18,595 nucleotides of DNA from Anaerobutyricum stercoris (GTDB lineage: Bacteria > Bacillota > Clostridia > Lachnospirales > Lachnospiraceae), in NCBI GenBank assembly GCA_019116455.1, contig DXBR01000008.1:1-18595 (forward strand). Reading direction: 5' to 3'. A program made the translations under genes and the position numbers. Below are positions 1-7,433 of this stretch, piece after piece. Position 1 is the first letter of the stretch. Each line of letters opens with the position of its first letter. A model generated the notes under the pieces. That model made no database searches. It worked only from the letters and a program-made list of their open reading frames with translations, and had not been told where the DNA came from.

Positions 1-1345
1 GAGCGCTGCGGAGAAAGCCATGGATTACGGCCACGGCAGTTTCCTGACAAGGGGAGCGGCTCTTCTGAAAGCAAAGATTTTCGGGCAGGATGTTACACAG
101 CATCCGCAGGTGGGAGATGAGGCAAAGCTGATGGAGAGCATTGACGCTTCCGGGCTGTCTGCCATTAATACAACGGTGCAGACAACTTATGAGGTGACGG
201 GAGATTCGCTGGTGATTCATAAAGGTGTGACCGGAGTTTCTGTGGATAAGGAGAATCTTGTGACTGCCATAAAGACGGCGGTGTCGGAGGAAGATTTTGA
301 CGCGGTGCTGGAGAGTCCGATGCTTACCGGACAGGTGGAGGCCACAAATATTCAGGAGATTTATGACGCGATTCACACAAAGAAGGCCAACGCCACTCTG
401 AATCCGAAAAAGAATTATAAGATCGTAAAGTCGGTCAAGGGGATCAGTTTCGATGTGGACAGCGCCAAAGCGTCCTTTGACGCGGCAGCGGAAGGGGAAG
501 ATGTGGTTGTTCCTCTGAAAGTAAAGAAACCGAAGATCACGACCAAGAATCTCAAGAAGCATTTGTTTAAGGATAAGCTGGGAAGCTGTACCACCAACGT
601 GAGCGGTTCCAGCGCCAGAGTGTCCAATGTGGATCTTGCGGCAGAAACTCTGGATGGAACTATCCTGCTGCCGGGAGAGACATTTTCATATAATGATGCG
701 CTTGGCGAGAGAACCACAGAGCGGGGCTACCAGGCTGCGCCGGCCTACTCCAACGGCGAGTCGGTGCAGGAAGTGGGCGGCGGCATCTGCCAGGTATCCT
801 CCACTCTGTACAAGGCGACGCTGCTGTCGGATCTGGAGATAGTGGAACATCATAATCATTCTTATGTGTCTGCGTATATCGGTATCGGCATGGATGCGAC
901 TGTATCCTGGGGCGGTCCGGATTATCAGTTTAAAAACAATACGGACTATCCGATCAAGATAGCCGCTTCCTATTCCGGCGGGCAGGTAACCTGTACGATC
1001 TACGGAGCAAAGCTGGACGACACCTATGTGGAGATGACGGCGGAGACTCTCCAGGTCAACTCCTGCGGAACTGTGTATCAGGATGATCCGGACATGGACG
1101 CCGGAACAAGCACGGTGGTGTCTTCCGGTCATGACGGATATGTGGTGCAGACATACCGTAACATTTATAATAAAAAAGGAAAGAAAATATCCACGAAAAA
1201 AGAAGCTTATTGCGTTTACCGCAAAAAGGACCGGGTGGTCCGCGTCGGCACCAGAGAAGCGGCGCCGGAAGAGAGCACGGCGGCTGCGGACGGAACTGCC
1301 GGCAGCGACACGGCAGCCGGCGGAACGGAGGAAGTGTCAGAGTAA
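1..1345 (+). CDS. VanW-domain secreted/cell-wall protein, 5' end outside window
   Basis: Partial gene: the frame is open from the first bases of the window (Ser-Ala-Ala-Glu-Lys-Ala precede the first Met at 20), and no ribosome binding site precedes that Met, so the true start and any signal peptide lie upstream. Counting from that Met, residues ~35-185 resemble the repeated putative peptidoglycan-binding domain that accompanies VanW in clostridial proteins. Residues ~187-315 are a VanW domain with the family hallmarks LLPGETFSYN and EVGGGICQVSSTLY. Residues ~325-415 look like a G5-type beta module. The last ~28 residues are Ala/Thr/Glu-rich and disordered. The VanW family is named after a vancomycin-cluster gene, but its activity is not established; these proteins are taken to act at the cell wall. 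A hairpin terminator follows, so this gene ends its transcription unit. Confidence 0.88.
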   Translation, partial: SAAEKAMDYGHGSFLTRGAALLKAKIFGQDVTQHPQVGDEAKLMESIDASGLSAINTTVQTTYEVTGDSLVIHKGVTGVSVDKENLVTAIKTAVSEEDFDAVLESPMLTGQVEATNIQEIYDAIHTKKANATLNPKKNYKIVKSVKGISFDVDSAKASFDAAAEGEDVVVPLKVKKPKITTKNLKKHLFKDKLGSCTTNVSGSSARVSNVDLAAETLDGTILLPGETFSYNDALGERTTERGYQAAPAYSNGESVQEVGGGICQVSSTLYKATLLSDLEIVEHHNHSYVSAYIGIGMDATVSWGGPDYQFKNNTDYPIKIAASYSGGQVTCTIYGAKLDDTYVEMTAETLQVNSCGTVYQDDPDMDAGTSTVVSSGHDGYVVQTYRNIYNKKGKKISTKKEAYCVYRKKDRVVRVGTREAAPEESTAAADGTAGSDTAAGGTEEVSE

Positions 1346-1368
1346 TAAAGACCGTCGGATATCATTTT

Positions 1369-1408
1369 GCCCCGGAGAGGAAAATGTTGCTGTCCTCCGG
1401 GGCATTTT
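1369..1408 (+). terminator. Rho-independent terminator after VanW gene
   Basis: Perfect 9-bp stem GCCCCGGAG (1369-1377) / CTCCGGGGC (1395-1403) followed by ATTTTG. It lies 24 bases after the VanW stop codon. Confidence 0.65.
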
Positions 1409-1476
1409 GCACAATAGTTTAATTCGGCTAAACATTTTCTTATGTATTACCGGCAAAAATTTATCGCAAACGTCTG

Positions 1477-1505
1477 TTGAAAAAAAGGAACGGGGAGTTT
1501 ACAAT
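1477..1505 (+). promoter_or_regulatory. Sigma-A-type promoter of pta
   Basis: TTGAAA (1477-1482), a 17-base spacer, then TACAAT (1500-1505). This predicts a transcript start near 1512 and a leader of about 80 bases before pta. Confidence 0.6.
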
Positions 1506-1539
1506 AAAAGAAGGATAAATTACACTGGGTTGATTTACA

Positions 1540-1560
1540 TTTCATTTACTGTAAATGAAA
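1540..1560 (+). promoter_or_regulatory. Perfect 21-bp palindrome in pta leader (operator or RNA hairpin)
   Basis: Left arm TTTCATTTAC, central T, right arm GTAAATGAAA: ten base pairs with no mismatch. It lies about 30-50 bases downstream of the predicted pta transcript start and 34 bases before the start codon. A second, overlapping pairing ATTTACA (1533-1539) / TGTAAAT (1550-1556) is also possible. The AT-rich perfect dyad is more typical of a dimeric-repressor operator than of a terminator, and no U-tract follows. The binding protein is unknown. Confidence 0.55.
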
Positions 1561-1594
1561 AACAGGATGCAACATACTTTTGGAGGTTCAAAAA

Positions 1595-2650
1595 ATGTTA
1601 ACCAAAATGATTGAAACATTGAAGAAGAATCCTCGCACAATTGTCTTTACAGAAGGAACCGACAACAGAATCCTTGATGCGGCGGACAAGCTGACAGCAG
1701 AAGGTATTCTGGGCGTTATTCTCCTCGGAAAAGAGGAAGAAGTAAAGGCCGCAGCAAAGGCTGGTAATTACAACATTGAGAAGTGTTCGATTATCGACCC
1801 GGAGGGCTATCCTGAGATGGATGCCATGGTTGCGGAGATGGTTAAGCTTCGTAAAGGCAAGATGACAGAGGAACAGTGCCAGAAAGCATTATCCCAGAGC
1901 AATTACTTTGGAACGATGCTTGTGAAGATGGGCAAGGCAGACTGCCTTCTCGGCGGAGCGACTTATTCCACAGCGGATACTGTCCGTCCTGCCCTGCAGC
2001 TTATTAAGACGAAACCAGGTAACAAGATTGTGAGCTCCTGCTTTATTCTCGTTCGTGGGGATGAGAAGATCGCCATGGGAGACTGCGCGATTAACATTGA
2101 TCCTTCTGAAGATGATCTTGTTGAAATCGCAATCGAATCTGCAAAGACCGCCAAGGTCTTCGGTATTGACCCGAAGGTTGCCATGCTGTCCTACTCCACG
2201 CTGGGTTCCGGTAAGGGCCCGTCTGTGACAAAAGTGGCGAACGCAACAAAGAAGATTAAAGAAGCAGCACCAGATCTGGCTGTTGAGGGCGAGATTCAGT
2301 TTGACGCATCCGTATCGCCGGATGTGGCAGGTATCAAGTGTCCGGGTTCCCCGGTGGCTGGTCAGGCAAACACCTTTATTTTCCCTGATATTAATGCAGG
2401 TAATATCGGTTATAAGATTGCCTCCCGTCTCGGCGGATACACAGCAGTAGGTCCTGTGCTTCAGGGACTGAACGCTCCGATCAACGACCTGAGCCGCGGA
2501 TGTACGGCTGAGGAAGTTTACAGCATGTCCATCGTAACAGCTGCCCTGAGTGTTCCGGAAGAGGAACAGCAGGTAGACATGGTCGAATTGGAGACCATCG
2601 TCCGCACAGTTGTAGAGACATTTATCGCAGCGAAAAAGTTAAAAAAATAA
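1595..2650 (+). CDS. pta: Phosphate acetyltransferase (phosphotransacetylase)
   Basis: Converts acetyl-CoA and phosphate to acetyl phosphate and CoA in the cytoplasm, normally paired with acetate kinase for ATP production. The 351-residue protein has the short Pta length (single PTA_PTB domain, no DRTGG N-terminal extension). Family signatures are present: VFTEGTDNRIL near the N-terminus, SYSTLGSGKG in the middle, GEIQFDASVSPDVA, and the C-terminal FPDINAGNIGYKIASRLGG block. ATG at 1595 is chosen because GGAGG sits at 1582-1586; an upstream in-frame TTG at 1580 would overlap that ribosome binding site. It has its own promoter, a palindromic leader and a strong terminator, so it is monocistronic. 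No acetate kinase gene lies next to it, which is unusual because pta and ackA are commonly adjacent. Confidence 0.96.
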   Translation: MLTKMIETLKKNPRTIVFTEGTDNRILDAADKLTAEGILGVILLGKEEEVKAAAKAGNYNIEKCSIIDPEGYPEMDAMVAEMVKLRKGKMTEEQCQKALSQSNYFGTMLVKMGKADCLLGGATYSTADTVRPALQLIKTKPGNKIVSSCFILVRGDEKIAMGDCAINIDPSEDDLVEIAIESAKTAKVFGIDPKVAMLSYSTLGSGKGPSVTKVANATKKIKEAAPDLAVEGEIQFDASVSPDVAGIKCPGSPVAGQANTFIFPDINAGNIGYKIASRLGGYTAVGPVLQGLNAPINDLSRGCTAEEVYSMSIVTAALSVPEEEQQVDMVELETIVRTVVETFIAAKKLKK

Positions 2651-2686
2651 TCACATATTGAAGTATGTGGACAGGGAAACCAGAGC

Positions 2687-2725
2687 GGGCGGCGTATGAA
2701 GTCATTTCATGCGCCGCCTGTTTTT
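2687..2725 (+). terminator. Rho-independent terminator of pta
   Basis: Stem GGCGGCGTATGAA (2688-2700) / TTCATGCGCCGCC (2706-2718), 13 bp with one G-T wobble and a 5-base loop, followed by TGTTTTT. Confidence 0.85.
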
Positions 2726-2762
2726 CATTTCACAGGAAACTGTGTTTCTATGAAATGAAAAA
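2721..2762 (+). promoter_or_regulatory. 12-bp perfect inverted repeat between pta and the oxidoreductase gene
   Basis: TTTTTCATTTCA (2721-2732) is perfectly complementary to TGAAATGAAAAA (2751-2762), with an 18-base spacer. An alternative inner hairpin, CACAG-GAAA-CTGTG (2731-2744), competes with it. The left arm overlaps the U-tract of the pta terminator. The arms share TTTCATTT/AAATGAAA with the palindrome upstream of pta, so both could be sites for one regulator. No good promoter was seen between here and the next gene. Confidence 0.45.
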
Positions 2763-2843
2763 CGCTACGCGGGGAGCATACTGCGGCAGATTGGAAGATG
2801 TGATGTCGCTGAAGCGACCCGCCGGAAAAGTGAGGAGAACAAA

Positions 2844-3407
2844 ATGAAGAAAATACTTTTTATTGACGCCTGCGCCAGACCGGAATCAAGAACCCGACGG
2901 CTCGCGCGGCATGTTTTGGAGCAGCTGCAGGGAGAAAATGTAAAAGTGCAGCTGTATGAGGAAGAACAGCTCCTTCCTCTCAATAATGACCGCCTGCAGA
3001 GGCGTAACGGTTATGTGGTTGCCGGTGATTTCGCAGAAGAGATATTTCGTTATGCCAGACAGTTTGCACAGGCGGATGAAATTGTCATTGCAGCGCCGTA
3101 CTGGGATCTGCTGTTTCCGGCAGTCCTCCGTACCTATCTTGAACTGGTCACTGTGACAGGCGTTACATTTTATTATACGCCGGAAGGCGTGCCGAAGGGT
3201 ATGTGCCGGGCCGGAAGGATCATTTATGTCACAACGGCCGGCGGCCCCATTGGAGCCAATAACTTCGGCTATGACTACGTGAAGGCGCTGGCGGATACGT
3301 TCTATGGCATACCGGAGACAGTCTGTGTGAAGGCGGAGAATCTCGATATCGTGGGAGCAGACCCGGAAATGATTCTTAAAGATACAATGGATAACATACA
3401 TATATAG
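2844..3407 (+). CDS. Flavodoxin-fold NAD(P)H-dependent oxidoreductase (AzoR/NQO-like)
   Basis: 187 residues, the usual size of the Flavodoxin_2 family, whose members bind FMN and reduce quinones, azo dyes or nitro compounds with NAD(P)H. The opening strand and phosphate-binding loop are MKKILFIDACARPESRTRRL. The segment PYWDLLFPAVLRTYLELV followed by GVTFYYTPEGVPKG matches the azoreductase flavin/active-site block, and YVTTAGGPIG is the next FMN-contact loop. No signal peptide or membrane segment, so cytoplasmic. GAGGAG precedes the ATG closely. It lies 40 bases upstream of the CoA-transferase gene in the same direction and the two are probably co-transcribed. The substrate cannot be told from the sequence. 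Confidence 0.85.
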   Translation: MKKILFIDACARPESRTRRLARHVLEQLQGENVKVQLYEEEQLLPLNNDRLQRRNGYVVAGDFAEEIFRYARQFAQADEIVIAAPYWDLLFPAVLRTYLELVTVTGVTFYYTPEGVPKGMCRAGRIIYVTTAGGPIGANNFGYDYVKALADTFYGIPETVCVKAENLDIVGADPEMILKDTMDNIHI

Positions 3408-3450
3408 CGGATGAGAAGAAGAGAGAAACATTGCTTCAGGGGGGATAGTG

Positions 3451-4791
3451 ATGAAAGATTTCAGAACAGAATATATGGAAAAGCTCCGGACTCCGGAAGA
3501 AGCGGTGCAGGTGGTCAAAAGCGGAGACTGGGTGGATTACACCAGCTCCCTCGGTAAGCCGGTGCTTCTCGACCGGGCGCTGGCGAAGAGAAGAGACGAA
3601 CTGTATGACGTGAAAATCAGGGGTAATCTGATCTCGGGCCCCATTGAGGTGGCCGAGTGTGATGAAAGCCAGGAACATTTTGTGTATCACACCTGGCATT
3701 GCTCGGCTTACGAGAGAAAGCTGTGCGACCGGGGACTCTGCTACTTTATTCCTATGGTTTTTCATAATAATGCAGCTTATTATAAATATTTTCTCAACGT
3801 CAACGTGGTTATGGTCAGCGTGGCTCCCATGGACAGACACGGTTACTTTAATTATTCCGTAAATACGGGAGTGGCGGCGCCCATCGCGCAGAACGCGGAC
3901 ATTGTCATCGTGGAAGTCAACGAATATATGCCGAAGATTCACGGAGGATATGACGAGTGCGTGCATATCTCGGAGGTGGATTACATTGTGGAAGGAAAAC
4001 ATGAACCATTCCCGGCAAGTCCCCGCTACGCGCCCACGGAGGTGGACCGGAAGATTGCGGCCAACCTGCTGCCGTATATCTGCGACGGCGCCACGTTGCA
4101 GCTGGGCGTGGGAAGTATGCCCAATGCGCTGGGGGAGATTCTTGCTGAATCAGATTTAAAGGATCTTGGCATGCACACGGAGCTTTGCACCGACGCTTTT
4201 CTGCATCTGTACCGGGCGGGAAAGCTCACCAACAAGAGAAAGACCATCGATAAAGGAAAAGGTGTGTTCGGCGTTGCCATCGGAGGGCCGGATCTTTATG
4301 AATGGCTGGACGATAATCCCGGAGTGGCAGCCTATCCGCTGGAGTATGTAAACCGCCCCGATGTGATTGCGCAGATAGATAATATGGTTTCCATCAACAG
4401 CTGCGTGGCGGTGGATATCTACGGACAGGTGTCCTCGGAGAGCTTCGGTTCCCGGCAGATCAGTGGAACCGGAGGACAGCTGGATTTTCTCATCGGCGCG
4501 TCTTCGGCAAAGGGCGGCAAAGCCTTTATCTGTATGAGTTCCACATTTAAAGACCGGCAGGGCAATCTTCATTCCCGCGTTCTGCCGCAGTTTAACGGAG
4601 ATATTATCACCTCTCCGCGAAGTCAGGTGTACTTTCTGGCGACCGAATTCGGCGTGATCAACATGGAAGGACTGTCCACCTGGGAACGTGCGGAAGGGCT
4701 TATTTCCATCGCTCATCCGGATTTTCGCGACGGACTGATCAAGGAAGCAGAAAAAAGAAAGATATGGAGACGCTCCAACCGGCGGGGATGA
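3451..4791 (+). CDS. Acetyl-CoA hydrolase/transferase family; butyryl-CoA:acetate or 4-hydroxybutyrate CoA-transferase type
   Basis: Moves CoA between an acyl-CoA and acetate (or another short acid); in gut Clostridia this family carries out the last step of butyrate formation. The 446-residue length matches that group. N-terminal half: the block from EEAVQVVKSGDWVDYTSS to VSVAPMDRHGYFNYS is the AcetylCoA_hydro_N domain. C-terminal half: GVGSMPNAL (CoA-binding loop, ~219-227), then GMHTELCTDAF, where Glu244 aligns with the catalytic glutamate of 4-hydroxybutyrate CoA-transferase, then GTGGQLDFLIGA. ATG 3451 is preferred over GTG 3448 because of the spacing to AGGGGGG at 3438-3444. The last ~10 residues are basic. 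I cannot decide butyryl- versus 4-hydroxybutyryl- or propionyl-specificity from sequence alone. Confidence 0.9.
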   Translation: MKDFRTEYMEKLRTPEEAVQVVKSGDWVDYTSSLGKPVLLDRALAKRRDELYDVKIRGNLISGPIEVAECDESQEHFVYHTWHCSAYERKLCDRGLCYFIPMVFHNNAAYYKYFLNVNVVMVSVAPMDRHGYFNYSVNTGVAAPIAQNADIVIVEVNEYMPKIHGGYDECVHISEVDYIVEGKHEPFPASPRYAPTEVDRKIAANLLPYICDGATLQLGVGSMPNALGEILAESDLKDLGMHTELCTDAFLHLYRAGKLTNKRKTIDKGKGVFGVAIGGPDLYEWLDDNPGVAAYPLEYVNRPDVIAQIDNMVSINSCVAVDIYGQVSSESFGSRQISGTGGQLDFLIGASSAKGGKAFICMSSTFKDRQGNLHSRVLPQFNGDIITSPRSQVYFLATEFGVINMEGLSTWERAEGLISIAHPDFRDGLIKEAEKRKIWRRSNRRG

Positions 4792-4896
4792 ATCCCACGC
4801 GCAAATTCCATATTGAAAATATTAGATTTTTAGGGCATCAGGATGCGTTTGAGCGATAGTATGTTATTGCCGGCGATCACTGCATAAAAAATGTAT

Positions 4897-4931
4897 AAAA
4901 GCGGATACTGTGTATGCGGTGTCCGCCTTTT
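4897..4931 (+). terminator. Rho-independent terminator after CoA-transferase
   Basis: AAAAGCGGATAC (4897-4908) pairs with GTGTCCGCCTTTT (4919-4931), with one wobble and one bulged base, and ends in a T-run. It would terminate the oxidoreductase/CoA-transferase transcript. Confidence 0.7.
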
Positions 4932-4994
4932 GTAATAGGTGTCAAAAATAAAGTCGAAAGTGCAATAACTAAAAATGAAAATAAATATCCGCTA

Positions 4995-5003
4995 TGGTAT
5001 AAT
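4995..5003 (+). promoter_or_regulatory. Extended -10 promoter of LytTR gene
   Basis: TGGTATAAT: a TG dinucleotide one base before a perfect TATAAT (4998-5003). The -35 position (around 4975) is a poor match, which fits an extended -10 promoter. The leader to the start codon is about 90 bases. Confidence 0.55.
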
Positions 5004-5102
5004 TTAATAGAATAAAGTACTTCCCTGACTGAAAGATTTATTATTTTGAATGTGATCTTTTAACAATAAGATGGAGGTTAATATTAGTGGGAGGGATGCG
5101 TT

Positions 5103-5804
5103 ATGAACATTGGTATTTTGGAATATGACAAGGAGATAGCGTATCAACTGACAGAAGTTATTAACGAGAATTGCCCCCATATACAGGTTAAAGTTTGGGA
5201 GCACGACAGCAGTTTAAAAGAAGATATCAGCAGTGGAGGATTATACAAGATTCTGTTTTTGTCTCTGGAGAGAGATCCCATGGAGATTATTGAGTATTCC
5301 AGAAGACTTCAGGATTTGCATCCCGATGTAAAGATTATCTATATAACTGAACTGAATAACTCTGTTTTTGAAGTATTTCATTCCACTCCGACATATATAC
5401 TGTCAAGGCCTCTGAATATTGGACATGTAAAAAAAGCACTGGAGAAGGCGCTCCATGAGTTGAGCCTCTCCAAAGAGAAGAATTTTACAATTATCAATAA
5501 GCAGGGAATTTATACCATACCTTATACGAAGATATATTATGTGGAGAGTGACAAGAGAAAGTTGAACATCTACGGTGAGGAAGGTCTTGTGAAGACTATT
5601 AATCTGAAGATTTCTGATTTCCTCAAATACGAACACGGCGTATACTTTTTACAATGTCACAAGAGTTATGCTGTGAATCTGATGCACATTTCTCAACTGG
5701 AAAAGTATGAGATCGTTCTCGAAAATGGAATGAAGCTTCCAATCAGCCAATCCAGATACATGGATACGAAGTCACAGTACATGGATTATCTGGAGAACGA
5801 ATAA
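5103..5804 (+). CDS. LytTR-family response-regulator-like DNA-binding protein with degenerate receiver
   Basis: 233 residues in two parts. Residues ~125-230 are a LytTR DNA-binding domain: FTIINKQGIYTIPYTKIYYV, then the block around FLQCHKSYAVNLMHISQLEK, then LPISQSRY. Residues 1-118 follow the receiver alternation (NIGILEYDKEIAYQL... KILFLSLERD... VKIIYITEL... YILSRPL) but the phospho-acceptor position reads LFLS (Ser54 instead of Asp) and the usual Lys-Pro is Arg102-Pro. It therefore probably does not respond to a histidine kinase in the usual way, and no kinase gene is adjacent. GGAGGG at 5090-5095 sets the ATG. It has its own promoter and terminator. Targets are unknown; LytTR proteins often control surface, bacteriocin or virulence genes. 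Confidence 0.88.
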   Translation: MNIGILEYDKEIAYQLTEVINENCPHIQVKVWEHDSSLKEDISSGGLYKILFLSLERDPMEIIEYSRRLQDLHPDVKIIYITELNNSVFEVFHSTPTYILSRPLNIGHVKKALEKALHELSLSKEKNFTIINKQGIYTIPYTKIYYVESDKRKLNIYGEEGLVKTINLKISDFLKYEHGVYFLQCHKSYAVNLMHISQLEKYEIVLENGMKLPISQSRYMDTKSQYMDYLENE

Positions 5805-5807
5805 AAG

Positions 5808-5851
5808 AGACAGCCGTCCGGGCGGAAATAGCCAGGGCGGCTGTTTCTTTT
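5808..5851 (+). terminator. Rho-independent terminator of LytTR gene
   Basis: ACAGCCGTCC (5810-5819) / GGGCGGCTGT (5835-5844), 10 bp with one wobble, followed by TTCTTTT. Confidence 0.85.
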
Positions 5852-5910
5852 CCGGCAAAACTTTCTTGAAGAAATCCTGCCGGTATGTTATATTTTATGG
5901 CAGTGAGGCG

Positions 5911-5961
5911 TTCTGAAAGTTACCCCTGAGGTACGGCACAGCCGTATGGTAGCTTTCGGGA
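5911..5961 (+). promoter_or_regulatory. Long bulged hairpin upstream of MATE gene (possible attenuator or leader element)
   Basis: Outer stem of 14 pairs: 5911-5924 (TTCTGAAAGTTACC) with 5948-5961 (GGTAGCTTTCGGGA), including G-T wobbles. There is a six-base bulge at 5925-5930 on the left side only. The inner stem has seven pairs, 5931-5937 with 5941-5947, closed by a three-base loop ACA. A run of six T (5966-5971) begins four bases later. A TATATT (5889-5894) upstream could drive a transcript that includes it. It does not match a riboswitch class I can name. Confidence 0.45.
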
Positions 5962-5984
5962 CGCATTTTTTGTGGCCAGGAAAT

Positions 5985-5990
5985 TATAAT
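5985..5990 (+). promoter_or_regulatory. Candidate -10 element of MATE gene
   Basis: Perfect TATAAT at 5985-5990, 28 bases before the start codon. The -35 position (5962-5967, CGCATT) is weak, so the transcript may instead start upstream of the hairpin. Confidence 0.35.
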
Positions 5991-6018
5991 AGAGCTAATG
6001 GACAGAGAGGAGACACAC

Positions 6019-7428
6019 ATGCACAACAATGGAATGACAGGAAAAGGAGCGGAGGCAAAAAAGACAAAAGCGAAAGAGACGGCGGCAAATGTGACAAAAG
6101 AACTTCTGATATTCACGCTTCCCCTCATATTAAGCGGGCTGTTCCAGCAGCTGTTCAACTGGGTAGATGCCTTCATCGTGGGAAATATAGAGGGCGAACT
6201 GGCACTGGCGGGAATCGGCGCCACAGCCGCCCTCTATAATCTGTTTGTGACCATCATCACGGGTTTTACCTCGGGACTGGCAGTTCTCGCCGCCCAGTAT
6301 TATGGCAGAGGCGAAAAGAAAAAGATTACCGGAGTCCTCGCTTCCTACTCCATAATGCTGGGTGTGTTGTTTGCGGTAATCGCTCTGACTGGCATAATTT
6401 TTTCTGAAAATATCCTTTGTCTTCTTGATACTCCGGAAAATATTTTTGCCAGTGCAGAGGGATACCTGCGGATTCTTCTGATAGGCATTCCGTTTCTTGC
6501 CGTATACAATACCTACTCCGCCGTGCTGCGGGGCGTCGGCAACAGCCGCGCGCCCTTCCTGGCAGTACTCGTATCCTCAGCGGTAAACGTGGTTCTCGAT
6601 ATTTTCTTCGTCGCCGTTCTGGGATGGGGTGCCCCGGGCGCCGCAGCAGCTACCGCGCTGTCGCAGGCCGCCATGACTATCTTCGTCATCTTCTATGCCG
6701 TAAAGAACTATCCGATTCTCCGGTTCCGGATCTTCACGGGTCGCCCGCAGGAAAATGACAGACAGGAGCGCTGGAACAGTGGTCTCGTAAAACAGGGAGC
6801 GAAGTTTGGCTTTCCGCCGGCCATTCAGTCCGGTGTCAGCTCTGTGGGAAGCGTCTTTCTCCAACACTTTATGAATGGATTTGGAGAGCAGACTGTGGCG
6901 GCCATCACCACGGCTTACCGTGTCGATACGGTAATCTTTCTGCCTATCATTAATCTGGGTTCCGGCATCGCCACCATCGTCGCCCAGAACATTGGCGCCG
7001 GCGACAAAAAACGCGCCTGCAGAGTATTCCGGGCAGGTGCGGTAATCATGACAGCGGTTTCCCTGGGATTGACAGCCATTGTGCTGGTCCTTGGCACACA
7101 CCTCATCGCCATGTTCGGCCTGACCAGCGAATCCGTCGTCATCGGCAGCCGCTTCTTCCGTTCCATTGCCAGCTTTTACCTCATCTACGGTCTAAGCATG
7201 GCCATCCGCGGCTACCTGGAAGGAACCGGCGACATGGTCTTCTCCGGCGTCACGGGCATACTAGCACTGCTCGTGCGGATCATCTGCTCATACGCCCTGA
7301 AGCTGGTATTTGGCAACATGGTCGTAGCCTACGCCGAAGCCTTCTCGTGGATGTTCCTGCTGGCCATCCTGCTGCTGCGATACCTGTGGAAACGTAAATC
7401 CGACGCGGATGTGTCTGTGGGGGAATAA
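6019..7428 (+). CDS. MATE-family multidrug/toxin efflux transporter
   Basis: Integral membrane exporter that uses a Na+ or H+ gradient to expel organic cations, drugs or metabolites. 469 residues, the usual MATE length, with about 12 hydrophobic segments in two related halves. The first half opens with LPLILSGLFQQLFNWVDAFI and continues ALAGIGATAALYNLF; the second opens with GAKFGFPPAIQSGVSSVGSV and contains GSGIATIVAQNIGAGDKKRA, the family's loop after TM8. A hydrophilic Lys-rich N-terminus of ~35 residues precedes TM1. The start is ATG 6019 because GAGAGGAGA (6004-6012) is spaced correctly from it; the upstream in-frame ATG at 5998 has no such site. Codon use in the second half (many -C endings) differs somewhat from the preceding LytTR gene. 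Substrate unknown. Confidence 0.93.
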   Translation: MHNNGMTGKGAEAKKTKAKETAANVTKELLIFTLPLILSGLFQQLFNWVDAFIVGNIEGELALAGIGATAALYNLFVTIITGFTSGLAVLAAQYYGRGEKKKITGVLASYSIMLGVLFAVIALTGIIFSENILCLLDTPENIFASAEGYLRILLIGIPFLAVYNTYSAVLRGVGNSRAPFLAVLVSSAVNVVLDIFFVAVLGWGAPGAAAATALSQAAMTIFVIFYAVKNYPILRFRIFTGRPQENDRQERWNSGLVKQGAKFGFPPAIQSGVSSVGSVFLQHFMNGFGEQTVAAITTAYRVDTVIFLPIINLGSGIATIVAQNIGAGDKKRACRVFRAGAVIMTAVSLGLTAIVLVLGTHLIAMFGLTSESVVIGSRFFRSIASFYLIYGLSMAIRGYLEGTGDMVFSGVTGILALLVRIICSYALKLVFGNMVVAYAEAFSWMFLLAILLLRYLWKRKSDADVSVGE

Positions 7429-7433
7429 AAGAA

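Larger units (their letters stand above)
4792..5102 (+). other. 311-bp intergenic region with terminator and LytTR-gene promoter
   Basis: No open frame here is convincing. The first ~100 bases show nothing recognisable. A terminator lies at 4897-4931 and an extended -10 promoter at 4995-5003. The stretch 4935-4990 is very AT-rich (repeated AAAAATAAA and AAAATGAAAATAAAT), as expected upstream of a promoter. Confidence 0.6.

Noticed and set aside
1506..1594. T-box or other riboswitch in the pta leader
   Set aside because: Too short, no T-box consensus, and the only structure is one palindrome without a terminator U-tract.
1580..1595. TTG start for pta at 1580
   Set aside because: It overlaps the GGAGG ribosome binding site at 1582-1586, which is correctly spaced for ATG 1595; Pta proteins start at MLTKMIE-like sequences.
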